NCBI RefSeq assembly: GCF_000154445.1
Contig: NZ_DS499566.1
Direction: 5' to 3' (one strand)
DNA: 64,000 nucleotides
DNA from: Intestinibacter bartlettii
Lineage (GTDB): Bacteria; Bacillota; Clostridia; Peptostreptococcales; Peptostreptococcaceae
Made by a program: the position numbers and the translations under genes. This document shows, piece by piece, positions 1-8,711 of this stretch (the first letter of the stretch is position 1; every line of letters begins with the position of its first letter). The notes under the pieces were generated by a model. That model was not told the DNA's origin. It saw nothing but the letters and a program-made list of their open reading frames with translations, and did no database searches.

Positions 1-1
1 G

Positions 2-1213
2 ATAGTTGTTATTGCACTAGTTTCTTCAATCGGAACATATCTAGTTACACATCAAATATTAAGATCAGTCACTATATTAGTTGTATTTTGCCCATGTGCT
101 TTAGTACTTGCAACACCAACTGCTATTATGGCAGGTATCGGTAATGCATCTAAATACGGTATGCTTATAAAAGGTGGGGATGTAGTTGAAAGATTATCAA
201 AAATAAAAAATATCGCATTTGACAAAACAGGTACTTTAACTTATGGAAAATTATCAGTAGTTGAATATAAGAGCTTTTGCCCTAAGTATGATGATGAAGC
301 TTTCTTAAAAATATTAGCATCTGTAGAAGCTTATTCAGAACATCCACTTGGCAAAGCTATAACATCTTATTATAAAGAAAATAATGAAGAATTATTAGAC
401 ATTCAAAATTTTACAGTTAACCCTGGTAAAGGCATAACTGCAAATTTAGGTGAAAAATCTATATTAGTTGGCAATTTAAAACTAATAAAAGATGTCGATA
501 TAAATTTAAATAAAGACATAATAAATATTTCAGAAGAATTCACTAAAAAAGGCTGCACAGTTATATACCTATCAATCGACAATAAGTTAATAGGATATGT
601 TGCATTATCTGATATTTTAAGAGAAGAAGCTAAAGAAGTAATAAGTTATATAAAATCTCAAAAAATAAATCCTGTAATGTTAACTGGCGACAATAAAAAT
701 AGTGCCCAAAATATAGCTAATATAGTCGGTATAGATGATATTCATCCAAGTTTACTTCCAGAAGATAAAATGAATATAATTAAAAACTTAGAAGATAGCA
801 AGTCACCAACTTGTATGATTGGCGATGGTGTAAATGATGCACTAGCATTAAAATACTCAAGTGTAGGAATTTCTATGGGGTCTATAGGTAGTGATATAGC
901 AATAGAAGCTTCTGATATAGCACTTGCAAGTGATGATATAAAAAATATCCCTTATCTTCTATATTTATCTAAAAAAACTATGAAAACTATAAAATTAAAT
1001 ATAACATTTTCGCTTGCTTTAAACTTTTTAGCAATAATTTTAGCTATTACTGGTATATTAAATCCAGTAGTTGGTGCCTTAGTTCATAATTTAGGATCAG
1101 TATTTGTTATACTTAATTCGGCTAAACTTTTAAAAACAAGAAATAATTTAGATTTGCATATTAAAATAGAATATGAAGTTACAAATGAAAGCAAAGTTGC
1201 TCTAATTGTATAA
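2..1213 (+). CDS. Heavy-metal P1B-type ATPase, 3' part (5' end outside the window)
   Basis: C-terminal part of a membrane pump that moves a soft or transition metal ion across the membrane using ATP. The frame is open from base 2, so the gene begins upstream. Visible in order: a CPC metal-site motif in a membrane helix (bases 89-97), the phosphorylated Asp in DKTGT (221-235), an HP dipeptide typical of P1B pumps (341-346), TGDN and GDGVND in the hydrolase domain (about 821-838), and two closing membrane helices. The last helix contains HNLGS rather than the copper-type MxxSS or zinc-type DxG, so the metal is uncertain. A CsoR-type repressor follows 112 bases later and may regulate it. Confidence 0.93.
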   Translation: MVVIALVSSIGTYLVTHQILRSVTILVVFCPCALVLATPTAIMAGIGNASKYGMLIKGGDVVERLSKIKNIAFDKTGTLTYGKLSVVEYKSFCPKYDDEAFLKILASVEAYSEHPLGKAITSYYKENNEELLDIQNFTVNPGKGITANLGEKSILVGNLKLIKDVDINLNKDIINISEEFTKKGCTVIYLSIDNKLIGYVALSDILREEAKEVISYIKSQKINPVMLTGDNKNSAQNIANIVGIDDIHPSLLPEDKMNIIKNLEDSKSPTCMIGDGVNDALALKYSSVGISMGSIGSDIAIEASDIALASDDIKNIPYLLYLSKKTMKTIKLNITFSLALNFLAIILAITGILNPVVGALVHNLGSVFVILNSAKLLKTRNNLDLHIKIEYEVTNESKVALIV

Positions 1214-1325
1214 TATTGTATATTTTTGGTGTATTATTTTGGAATCGTTGTTAAGTTGATTTTTCAATAGAATAGTATTATCATATAATAATAACTAATA
1301 ATTATTGATAATGGGAGGAATTAGT

Positions 1326-1601
1326 ATGCGTCAATGCATGGATGTACCAAATATTCAACTTAGAATAAAAAAAATCCAAGGTCAACTTAATGCAATTTCT
1401 AAAATGGTAGAAGAAGATGTTCCTTGTGAAGATATTTTAATTCAAATAAATGCAGCAAAAAGCGCAATGCATAAAGTCGGGAAAGTAGTATTAGAAGGAC
1501 ATTTACATCACTGTGTTAAAGATGGAATTGAACATGGCGATGCTGAAAAAACAATAGAAGATTTTTCAAAAGCTATAGATTATTTTACTCGTATGGGGTA
1601 A
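1326..1601 (+). CDS. csoR: CsoR/RcnR-family metal-sensing transcriptional repressor
   Basis: Small all-helical DUF156-family repressor of 91 residues. Its potential metal ligands are Cys34, His59 and Cys63. That spacing (25 and 4 residues) equals the Cys-His-Cys triad of copper-sensing CsoR and differs from the ligand sets of nickel-sensing RcnR and persulfide-sensing CstR. I chose the ATG at 1326 because GGGAGGA lies 6 bases upstream and a longer ORF from 1305 would begin inside that ribosome-binding site. A TATAAT box is seen at 1284-1289. It probably regulates the neighbouring ATPase; copper sensing is inferred from the triad. Confidence 0.88.
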   Translation: MRQCMDVPNIQLRIKKIQGQLNAISKMVEEDVPCEDILIQINAAKSAMHKVGKVVLEGHLHHCVKDGIEHGDAEKTIEDFSKAIDYFTRMG

Positions 1602-1611
1602 TTATATATAC

Positions 1612-1650
1612 ATAAAAAGCGATAAACTATAAAGGTTTATCGCTTTTTAT
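1612..1650. terminator. Bidirectional terminator between csoR and fabG-like gene
   Basis: A perfect 16-bp inverted repeat (1612-1627 with 1635-1650, 7-base loop) starts with an A-run and ends with a T-run. It can end both the rightward csoR transcript and the leftward reductase transcript. Confidence 0.9.
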
Positions 1651-1686
1651 GTATTCCATTTTGTTATACCTCTTTGTTTTAACTAT

Positions 1687-2421
1687 TTATATTACAAAAC
1701 CGCCATTAGAGCTTATAACTTGTCCTGTAATAAAATCACCTTGTTCTGCCAAGAATAATGCACATTTTGCGATATCTTCAGGCTTTCCAATTCTCATAAG
1801 AGGAGTTTCCTCTTTTAACATATCCATAGTATCTTGGCTTAAGTCATTTAACATATCTGTTTGTATTACCCCAGGAGCTATAGCATTTACATTGATATTA
1901 GATGGTCCTAATTCTTTAGCTAAAGCCTTTGTCATTCCGATTATACCTGCTTTTGTAGCTGAGTAATCTACTTCAAAAGAACTTCCTACAAGTCCCCACA
2001 TAGAAGAAATATTTATTATATGGCCACTTTGATTTGGCAGCATATATTGTAGTGCTTTTTTTGTAACATAAAACACTGAGCTTAAATTTGTAGATATCAT
2101 CTCATCCCATTGTTCATAAGATATATCTGTAAATAAACAAGGTTTGCTTATCCCAGCATTATTTACTAATACATCTATATTTTCAAATTGGCCTATCGTA
2201 TAGTTTACAAGTGCATTTGCTTCTTGTACATTAGATACATCAGCCTTGAATATTTTTACACTTAAATTTTCCTTACTTAACATATCGTAAAGTTCTTGTG
2301 CTTCTTTTTCCGATTTATTGTAATTTATAACTACATTGTAATTGTTTCTAGCAAATAAAATTGCAATCGCTCTTCCAATTCCTCTAGAAGAACCTGTTAT
2401 CAAAGCTGTTTTCTTGTTCAT
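1687..2421 (-). CDS. fabG: SDR-family oxidoreductase, FabG-like 3-oxoacyl-ACP reductase
   Basis: NAD(P)H-dependent short-chain dehydrogenase of 244 residues, the normal length. The N-terminal nucleotide site TGSSRGIG (about residues 9-16), NNAG near residue 87, and the catalytic Ser with YSATK (about 153-157) are all present. The best family match is 3-oxoacyl-ACP reductase of fatty acid synthesis, but no other fab genes adjoin it, so it may act on another substrate. GAGGT precedes the ATG. Its start lies inside the 3' end of the upstream membrane-protein gene (38-base overlap), which suggests translational coupling. Confidence 0.85.
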   Translation of the reverse strand: MNKKTALITGSSRGIGRAIAILFARNNYNVVINYNKSEKEAQELYDMLSKENLSVKIFKADVSNVQEANALVNYTIGQFENIDVLVNNAGISKPCLFTDISYEQWDEMISTNLSSVFYVTKKALQYMLPNQSGHIINISSMWGLVGSSFEVDYSATKAGIIGMTKALAKELGPSNINVNAIAPGVIQTDMLNDLSQDTMDMLKEETPLMRIGKPEDIAKCALFLAEQGDFITGQVISSNGGFVI

Positions 2422-3154
2422 TATTATACCTCGTTATATTTTTACTTGTTTGTTTTATTTTTTTCTTATTAAATCTACATTCATTTTGACAATTATAACA
2501 ATTTAAATTAAGATTTGAAATACTTGAAAATCTCTCTGGATGTTTTTTTAATAAATACTCCCACTGTATTAAACTTATTACAGAAAGTGCTATTAAAGAG
2601 TATGTCCAAAAATTTGGGATTAATATAAAAGGTGTAACATACATTATATGATCCCAGTTATAAATCCTGCATGTATTGCAACATTTATTTTTCATAAATA
2701 ATTTTTGGAATGGACACCAAACGTTGACACATACCATATCACTCCAGAAATAAAATAAAAATAACATTATAATCCATGACTTGTCTAAATGAAGTCTAAA
2801 ATATATGTAAAACAAGATTGAATTTAAACCAATCCACGCTAAAGCTATGTTAAATGCTCTTTTATTTTTTTCAAATGTTTCAAATATTACCTTATCTTTA
2901 TTGTAATTATCTCTTTTTTTATAATGTTTTAAAAATAATTTACCGTTATAAGTATTTTTACTTTTAGACGGTATAATTACTTTTAATATATCATTTACTA
3001 GATAAGCCCAAAATACATGGTAAACTTTTATATTAAATATTATATTATAATCTAAAATTTTATATATATTGTTGGAGTCATCAATAAATATTATTATACA
3101 GGAAAAAAATAATATGGTTCTAATAATAAAATTTATTCTAGATTTTTTATCCAA
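2384..3154 (-). CDS. Integral membrane protein with two cysteine clusters, function unknown
   Basis: A 256-residue protein with several hydrophobic segments (about residues 8-25, 95-115, 127-143 and 170-195) and two Cys-rich patches: CCNTC near residue 160, and CYNCQNEC in the polar C-terminal tail, a possible metal or Fe-S site facing the cytoplasm. The start is TTG at 3154, supported by GGAGGT 6 bases upstream. The gene overlaps the start of the fabG-like gene by 38 bases, so the two are probably cotranscribed. I do not recognise a characterised family. Confidence 0.75.
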   Translation of the reverse strand: MDKKSRINFIIRTILFFSCIIIFIDDSNNIYKILDYNIIFNIKVYHVFWAYLVNDILKVIIPSKSKNTYNGKLFLKHYKKRDNYNKDKVIFETFEKNKRAFNIALAWIGLNSILFYIYFRLHLDKSWIIMLFLFYFWSDMVCVNVWCPFQKLFMKNKCCNTCRIYNWDHIMYVTPFILIPNFWTYSLIALSVISLIQWEYLLKKHPERFSSISNLNLNCYNCQNECRFNKKKIKQTSKNITRYNNEQENSFDNRFF

Positions 3155-3237
3155 AGTTTTACCTCCATATATCTATTTAAATATAGATTTATATTATATC
3201 ACACTGATAGTTATCTTATAACATAATATTAAAATAA

Positions 3238-3273
3238 AAAAATAAAGGGTTCAACAACTCCCCTTTATTTTTT
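3238..3273. terminator. Terminator after amino-acid ABC importer operon
   Basis: Inverted repeat AAATAAAGGG / CCCTTTATTT with a short loop, flanked by A-rich and T-rich ends. It sits between the importer operon and the membrane-protein gene upstream of fabG and can act on leftward transcripts. Confidence 0.8.
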
Positions 3274-3310
3274 AACATAAAATTAGCATTTATATTATAA
3301 TATTTTAAAT

Positions 3311-4072
3311 TTACACACTTTGATGATATTTTCCTAAAAATTCTCGAGTACGTTCATTTTTAGAATTAAATAATTCTTCTGGTGTACAGTTTTCTACTAT
3401 TACACCTTTATCCATAAATATCATTCTATCAGATATATCTCTTGCAAAAGACATCTCATGAGTTACTATTACCATAGTCATATTCATCTCAGCAAGTGAA
3501 CGTATAACTTTTAATACTTCGCCTGTAAGCTCTGGGTCAAGTGCACTTGTCGGTTCATCAAAGAAAAGAATTACAGGTTTTAAAGCGAGTGCTCTAGCTA
3601 TTGCAACCCTTTGTGCTTGCCCTCCTGATAATTGGTGAGGATATGCATCTTTTCTATTTTCAAGCCCTAATTTTTTTAAAAGGTCCATTGCTTCTCTTTC
3701 TGCAACATCTTTAGGTACTTTTTTAACTCTTATTGGCGCCTGAGTTATATTTTTTAATACATTAAAATGTGGAAATAGGTTGAAATTTTGGAAAACAAGA
3801 CCTGTTTTTAATCTTATTTCATTTAATATATCGTTATTTGCATATTGAACTTTCCCATTTTCTGTAGATACCATAATTTGACCATCTACAGTTATTTTTC
3901 CTGAATCGATAGTTTCTAATCTATTTATACATCTAAGTAATGTAGATTTACCTGAACCAGAAGATCCTATAATAGATACTATCTCACCGTGATTTACTTC
4001 CATTGAAATATCTTTTAATACTTGTAAATCACCAAAACTTTTTTCTAAGTTTTCAACTGATAAAATTTTCAT
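3311..4072 (-). CDS. glnQ: Polar amino acid ABC transporter ATP-binding protein (GlnQ-like)
   Basis: The cytoplasmic ATPase of an amino-acid importer, 253 residues, full length for the PAAT family. It shows Walker A GSSGSGKS near residue 36, a Q-loop (LVFQNFNLFPH), signature LSGGQ, Walker B LFFDEP followed by TSALDPE, and the switch His in VTHEM. It is the third gene of binding protein-permease-ATPase and starts 11 bases after the permease. Specificity (glutamine, cystine, arginine or other) cannot be read from the sequence. Confidence 0.95.
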   Translation of the reverse strand: MKILSVENLEKSFGDLQVLKDISMEVNHGEIVSIIGSSGSGKSTLLRCINRLETIDSGKITVDGQIMVSTENGKVQYANNDILNEIRLKTGLVFQNFNLFPHFNVLKNITQAPIRVKKVPKDVAEREAMDLLKKLGLENRKDAYPHQLSGGQAQRVAIARALALKPVILFFDEPTSALDPELTGEVLKVIRSLAEMNMTMVIVTHEMSFARDISDRMIFMDKGVIVENCTPEELFNSKNERTREFLGKYHQSV

Positions 4073-4083
4073 TTTTTTACCTC

Positions 4084-4734
4084 CTATTCATAGTAATCTA
4101 ATTTCTTTTCTAAATAGAAACAGAATCTTTCAACTACAGCATTCATAATTAAATAAAAAACACCTGCAACGATTAATGGTACTGTAGAAAATTGAGAAGA
4201 CATTGTAGCACCTGCAAGTTTGAATATTTCAGCAACACCTATTACTTGAGCTAAAGCTGTATCTTTTACTAAAGTCATAAGTTCATTACTCATCGGTGGT
4301 ATTATTCTTTTTACAACTTGAGGTAATATAATTTTGAAAAATGTCTCAGCTTTTCCAAAACCTAAAACTGTCGCTGCTTCATATTGTCCAACAGGTATAG
4401 ATTCTATACCACTTCTATATATCTCTGCTATATATGCACTATAGTTTAATGTAAATGCAAGTATTGCTGCCCAAAAACGTGGCAATGTAGCTGCGAATAT
4501 ATAATAAGGAGCAAAATAGAAAAACATCAATTGAAGTATAAGAGGTGTCCCTCTCATAATAAGTAAAAATACTTGAATAGGTATTCTTATAATAGCATAT
4601 TTTGACATTCTACCAAAAGCTACAAACATGCCAAGTATTGATGAAAATATTATAGTTAAGAAAAATATTTCTAAAGTAACTATTGAACTTGGCAACATAT
4701 TTTTTACTAAATCCATTACGCCTGCAAAATCCAA
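4084..4734 (-). CDS. Polar amino acid ABC transporter permease (HisM/GlnP family)
   Basis: Membrane subunit of 216 residues with about five hydrophobic segments. It carries the cytoplasmic EAA loop (the stretch beginning YEAATVLGFGKAETF, then ILPQ) that contacts the ATPase. MRGTPLILQL near residue 60 is typical of HEQRo-family amino-acid permeases. Only one permease gene is present, so the transporter is expected to use a homodimer. It lies between the binding-protein and ATPase genes. GGGGGAT precedes the ATG. Confidence 0.95.
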   Translation of the reverse strand: MDFAGVMDLVKNMLPSSIVTLEIFFLTIIFSSILGMFVAFGRMSKYAIIRIPIQVFLLIMRGTPLILQLMFFYFAPYYIFAATLPRFWAAILAFTLNYSAYIAEIYRSGIESIPVGQYEAATVLGFGKAETFFKIILPQVVKRIIPPMSNELMTLVKDTALAQVIGVAEIFKLAGATMSSQFSTVPLIVAGVFYLIMNAVVERFCFYLEKKLDYYE

Positions 4735-4775
4735 GCTAATCCCCCCTGTCTAGTTTTATAAAGTCTTATATCTTA

Positions 4776-4825
4776 AAAAAGGCGCCAAGCTCTAAGTCTT
4801 TAGACTTATAAATTTGACACCTTTT
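4776..4825 (-). terminator. Intergenic hairpin in the importer operon (attenuator or stabiliser)
   Basis: Between the binding-protein and permease genes, the transcript can form a long stem (AAAAGGTGTCAA with TTGGCGCCTTTT, two G-U pairs). Inside it is a second stem, AAGTC/GACTT, and a T-run follows. This resembles the partial terminators or 3' stabilisers that keep binding-protein mRNA in excess over the membrane subunits. Confidence 0.65.
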
Positions 4826-4852
4826 AAAATATACTAAGTTTGAAATATATAA

Positions 4853-5686
4853 CTATTTATCTTCTCCGATTATAGTTAAATCTTCACCAAACCATTCTTT
4901 ACTTATTTTTGCTAATGTACCATCTTTTTTCATTTCTTTTAAAGTATCTTCAACTTTTTTACATAAAGCGTTGTCGCCTTTTCTAAAGCCAACACCCATT
5001 TTTTCATCTAATATAGTAGTGTCTTTTATGATGCTATATTTACCTGGGTCTTTTGCCATATAATAACGAGCAACTACTGTATCCATTGCAACTGCATCAG
5101 AACCTCCAACTCCTAAGTCCATTAATGCTTTTACATTATCTTCAACACCCACAAATTCTTTGAAAGAATCTTTAAGTTCAGTATCTTTATCTATAGTAGC
5201 ATATGCAGTTGATCCATTTTGAGCTGCTATAACTTTTCCTTTTAAATCATCTTGAGTTTTTATTCCTGAATCAGCTAAAACTACAAATATTTGTGGATTT
5301 GCCATATATGGTTCTGAGATAGTTAGAACTTTTTCTCTTTCAGGAGTTATACCAAAACCATTCCATATACAGTCTATATTTTTAGATGATAATTCTTGTT
5401 CTTTAGCTTGCCAGTTTACTGGTTGGAATTTAACCTTGATATCCATTCTTTTTGCAACTTCTTTTGCTAAATCGATATCAAACCCTACAATATTATTGTC
5501 ATCATCTCTAAAACCCATTGGAGGGAATGCATCGTCAAGTCCTACTATTAATTCCCCTTTGTCCATTACATATTTTAATGAATCATCGTTAGCAGAACTG
5601 CTTGATGAAGATGATGATGAACATCCACCTAAAAATGTACTAAGTCCCAGCATAAGTACTAATGCTATTACTGATAATTTTTTCAT
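4853..5686 (-). CDS. Amino acid ABC transporter substrate-binding lipoprotein
   Basis: Extracytoplasmic solute-binding protein of family 3, about 277 residues. The start is placed at the ATG at 5686, just after a GGGGG-rich ribosome-binding site. That gives a standard lipoprotein signal (MKK, hydrophobic stretch, lipobox LGGC) followed by a poly-serine linker of nine Ser. The family motif GFDIDLAKEVAKRM and the second-lobe GVGFRKGD are present. It is the first gene of the importer operon and the determinant of ligand choice, which is unknown. Confidence 0.94.
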   Translation of the reverse strand: MKKLSVIALVLMLGLSTFLGGCSSSSSSSSSANDDSLKYVMDKGELIVGLDDAFPPMGFRDDDNNIVGFDIDLAKEVAKRMDIKVKFQPVNWQAKEQELSSKNIDCIWNGFGITPEREKVLTISEPYMANPQIFVVLADSGIKTQDDLKGKVIAAQNGSTAYATIDKDTELKDSFKEFVGVEDNVKALMDLGVGGSDAVAMDTVVARYYMAKDPGKYSIIKDTTILDEKMGVGFRKGDNALCKKVEDTLKEMKKDGTLAKISKEWFGEDLTIIGEDK

Positions 5687-5809
5687 AATTCTACCCCCTA
5701 TGAACATTTCATTTTTCCAAATATTTACTATTTAAAGGAATAATAACACATTTCTTGTCATAAATCAACAATTTATAGTTATGTTTCGAACTATATTTAA
5801 GTTTTTTAT

Positions 5810-6424
5810 TTAAAGATTCGTTTTTAAACTATATATTACAAATTTTTCTTTATCATCATTTTTATAAAGTTCTTCAAGTATTATTTCATTTTCAAGCATA
5901 AAAGGAGTTCTGTACTCTAAAAATTGAATATACTCATCGCTTGGATAATATATTATTAAATCCATGTCCCTTGGATTTTTTTCAAAAGATTTCAGTATAT
6001 TTTCAATAACTTTCATAAAGATTTGTACTGAAAATGGATTGAAGAAATAAAATTTGTTGTCTTTTTCTTCTACATTATAATTTTGTGATAAGTTGCAATA
6101 AAAGTTTACTTTGTCTTCCATTTTCTTATGCTTTTGAATATATTTTGATTTATTTAATAGAGATTCATTATAATATATTTCATTCATCTCAACTCCATTT
6201 GCATAACATCTGAAAAAGTGGTTTATATAAAATACTATTCTCCCTTTTCCAGAGCCAAAATCAACAATATGATCATCTTCATCTAAATCGTATTTTTCAA
6301 ATAAAGTATCTAATGCCTCATATAGAGTCGGTTGATATGGATGGTTGTGTGGCGATGTTTTATTCCAATTCTCATTTCCTGCTGTATTTATATTTAATAG
6401 TTTTTCGTAGTAATTTTCTTTCAT
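5810..6424 (-). CDS. Class I SAM-dependent methyltransferase, target unknown
   Basis: A 204-residue cytoplasmic protein. The SAM-binding motif I reads IVDFGSGKGR (about residues 53-62), and a later FFNPF (about residue 129) matches the NPF/NPP position of Rossmann methyltransferases. The substrate cannot be inferred. It stands alone between the importer operon and the metallo-beta-lactamase unit. The ATG follows GGAAGAG. Confidence 0.75.
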   Translation of the reverse strand: MKENYYEKLLNINTAGNENWNKTSPHNHPYQPTLYEALDTLFEKYDLDEDDHIVDFGSGKGRIVFYINHFFRCYANGVEMNEIYYNESLLNKSKYIQKHKKMEDKVNFYCNLSQNYNVEEKDNKFYFFNPFSVQIFMKVIENILKSFEKNPRDMDLIIYYPSDEYIQFLEYRTPFMLENEIILEELYKNDDKEKFVIYSLKTNL

Positions 6425-6611
6425 TTTTTCTCTTCCTTTTTTAAAATTTCTATATTTATAGTAACATATTTAATTTTTTAAGGGGATTTTTCTTGCGAAT
6501 TAGTTTTTGTTTTTTATTTTGTTAATAATATTATTTCCTACTCGGATTATATAGTTGTTTTATTTTGCTCCATATAATAAATGTTTTAATCTATATTTTT
6601 TCATAAAATAA

Positions 6612-6637
6612 AAGACGTTATTTTTTACTAACGTCTT
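6612..6637. terminator. Terminator after the metallo-beta-lactamase operon
   Basis: A perfect 9-bp stem AAGACGTTA/TAACGTCTT with an 8-base loop, followed on both sides by A/T runs. It lies 28 bases beyond the end of the leftward gene at 6665. Confidence 0.85.
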
Positions 6638-6664
6638 CTTTTCAAAATCATTGATTTTTTATTC

Positions 6665-7468
6665 CTACCATTTTATCTCAAGCCCAACATGTGCATCTTT
6701 TATATCTAGATTTTTAAACATTTCAGCCTTAACATAAAATTTTGTACAATGACATGGATATAACTCTTTTATATTATTTTCTTTAAAATACTCTATTGTT
6801 TTATATAATTGTTCATTAATTTCTTGAAGATGTGTACCACCTATTATTCCAAGTACTTTATCTTTTCCAGAAACTCTTTTAGCATATTCGATGATATTGC
6901 ATATCCCACTGTGTGAGCATCCAGTAATTATATATATTCCATCACTTGTGTCGTATAATAAAGCCGAATCGTCCATAATATAGTCATCTTTATACTCACC
7001 ATCTATTTCAATTTCGCCCATTAGCTTCCTATTTTCAAAATCCATAATATATGGAATTTGTCCTAAGTAAGTTATATTTTTGCTTACTTTAACAGGTTTA
7101 TCACTAAAATTTACATTTGCAAGTTTGATTATTTCATCTTTTCTATATGGTGCTCCCATATTTGTATTTCCCTTTTTCTTTTTATTAAATGATAGTGGAT
7201 GGCAAATTATATTTATTTTATCATCTCTGCTTTCTATAAAATCCTTAAGGCCGCCAGCGTGATCATAATGACCATGTGACAATACAACTGTATCTATATC
7301 ATCTAAATTTATATCTAGATTTTTTGCATTTTCCATAAATAATCCTGATGCACCAGTATCAAGTAAAAATTTCTTATCCTCATCTTCTATATAATAAGAT
7401 GCTCCACCTTCACCTTTTAAATTTCTCCCGTTTATTGTGCAATTGTCTATTAATACAACCAATCTCAT
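6665..7468 (-). CDS. MBL-fold metallohydrolase
   Basis: A 267-residue metallo-beta-lactamase-fold enzyme. The zinc motif SHGHYDHAGG lies at about residues 64-73, with further metal ligands in GCSHSGICNI and GGTHL and a C-terminal PCHCT. The arrangement matches the subgroup related to the archaeal methanopterin ribofuranosylaminobenzene phosphate synthase and general metal-dependent hydrolases; the reaction here is unknown. It is the last gene of a three-gene leftward unit, 14 bases after the gene before it. Confidence 0.85.
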   Translation of the reverse strand: MRLVVLIDNCTINGRNLKGEGGASYYIEDEDKKFLLDTGASGLFMENAKNLDINLDDIDTVVLSHGHYDHAGGLKDFIESRDDKINIICHPLSFNKKKKGNTNMGAPYRKDEIIKLANVNFSDKPVKVSKNITYLGQIPYIMDFENRKLMGEIEIDGEYKDDYIMDDSALLYDTSDGIYIITGCSHSGICNIIEYAKRVSGKDKVLGIIGGTHLQEINEQLYKTIEYFKENNIKELYPCHCTKFYVKAEMFKNLDIKDAHVGLEIKW

Positions 7469-7482
7469 AACTAATCCCCCCT

Positions 7483-7923
7483 TTAGCTTTCTTGTAAAGC
7501 TATCATTTCTTCTATTAAATAATCGTTTATATAGTGAATCAAAGGTAAGAATACTCGATTTAAATAAAATTGTATTCTCTCATTCACCTTGCATCTTCCT
7601 AAGTGGAAATTAAATGCCTCACCGTTTAAACTTTTATTTCTATCTGTCATAACTACTAAATAGTCGTACATCGCCTTTATATGGTCATTTTTATTTTTTG
7701 GTATTATGACACTTTTATAGCCACAATCTTCTTCTATAAATGATTTTTGCCAGTCTATACTTGAATATTTGACCTTTGAATCTATGTAATCTTTTATTAT
7801 TTTATTATCATCTATAAATTCCCTAAATTTTATTAAATAGACATTGTTGTCGTCTGTAATCGAGTTTAACATATCGCTGCTAACTCTTCTAAATTCAAAA
7901 CTTATCTTTCTTAAATCTTCCAT
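7483..7923 (-). CDS. Conserved hypothetical protein, 146 residues
   Basis: I do not recognise the family. The product is a soluble, mixed-charge protein with a helical C-terminal region and no signal peptide or membrane segment. The start is placed at the ATG at 7923, two bases after the stop codon of the upstream zinc-ribbon gene, which implies translational coupling. An in-frame TTG at 7947 would overlap that gene and has no better ribosome-binding site. The MBL-fold gene follows closely, so all three products may act together. Confidence 0.7.
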   Translation of the reverse strand: MEDLRKISFEFRRVSSDMLNSITDDNNVYLIKFREFIDDNKIIKDYIDSKVKYSSIDWQKSFIEEDCGYKSVIIPKNKNDHIKAMYDYLVVMTDRNKSLNGEAFNFHLGRCKVNERIQFYLNRVFLPLIHYINDYLIEEMIALQES

Positions 7924-7925
7924 AT

Positions 7926-8561
7926 TCACTTCAAATCCACCCCACAATAAGCACAGTAGAATATTGTCTCTTCATCAGATAATAATCTCTCTTTTGAAGA
8001 GCATATATGACATATATATTCAACTTCTTTTAAGTTCTTATTTTTTAATCTGTCTACATTCACATTTTTAAGTTTTTTATTGTTCATTTTTATCTTATAA
8101 ATAGGCTTGTCCTTTTCTATTTGTTTTTCCATACTTGAAAAACTCATATCTAAAGATTTGCTGCTAGACAATCTTGGAGTATGGTTTATATTATAGCTAG
8201 ACATACCCAAAATATCCCCTTGTTTCGATTTTAAAGGCTTTTTACTTGTTTTATCGCATAATTTATCATTATTTTTTATTTTATTGTATTTTTCGTCATT
8301 TGAACTCGATTCATTTTTGTCATTTTGGATATTATAATTTTCTTTTCCTACTTTTGTAGCTGTTGATTTAATTTCCCTTGTATAAAAAGTTTTTATCTCC
8401 TTCGTTAACCCGCAGTATGGGCAAAAAAGTTCATTATATATTCCTCTTTCTTGAAGATCATATGATGATACTTTAAATTCACTTTTGCAATATGGACATA
8501 TAAGTATTATATATCCTTCGTCATCCCCTAATATCTTTATATTTTTGTTAAATATTTTCAT
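7926..8561 (-). CDS. Double zinc-ribbon protein, function unknown
   Basis: A 211-residue protein with two zinc-ribbon units. The N-terminal one has CPYC (about residues 19-22) and CPYC (47-50). The C-terminal one has CHIC and CAYCG, close to the end. The middle (about residues 75-165) is Lys/Ser/Asn-rich and probably disordered. The layout suggests a nucleic-acid or protein adaptor rather than an enzyme. It is first in a unit with the 146-residue protein and the MBL-fold hydrolase. Function is not inferable. Confidence 0.75.
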   Translation of the reverse strand: MKIFNKNIKILGDDEGYIILICPYCKSEFKVSSYDLQERGIYNELFCPYCGLTKEIKTFYTREIKSTATKVGKENYNIQNDKNESSSNDEKYNKIKNNDKLCDKTSKKPLKSKQGDILGMSSYNINHTPRLSSSKSLDMSFSSMEKQIEKDKPIYKIKMNNKKLKNVNVDRLKNKNLKEVEYICHICSSKERLLSDEETIFYCAYCGVDLK

Positions 8562-8665
8562 AAGACCCCTCCAATAATCTATATCTTTATTATAGCATTT
8601 TATGTGAATGGTAATGATTTTTGCATTACTTATGAGTATTGTATTTTTTTGAACTATATTAATTA

Positions 8666-8699
8666 AGGATGTAACTTAAACAAAATTAAGCTACATCCT
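8666..8699. terminator. Stem-loop after hsdR, weak terminator
   Basis: A 14-bp stem (AGGATGTAACTTAA with TTAAGCTACATCCT, one mismatch) ends 13 bases beyond the hsdR stop codon. There is no clear T-run on the leftward side, so termination may be inefficient or protein-assisted. Confidence 0.55.
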
Positions 8700-8711
8700 C
8701 AAACATAAATC

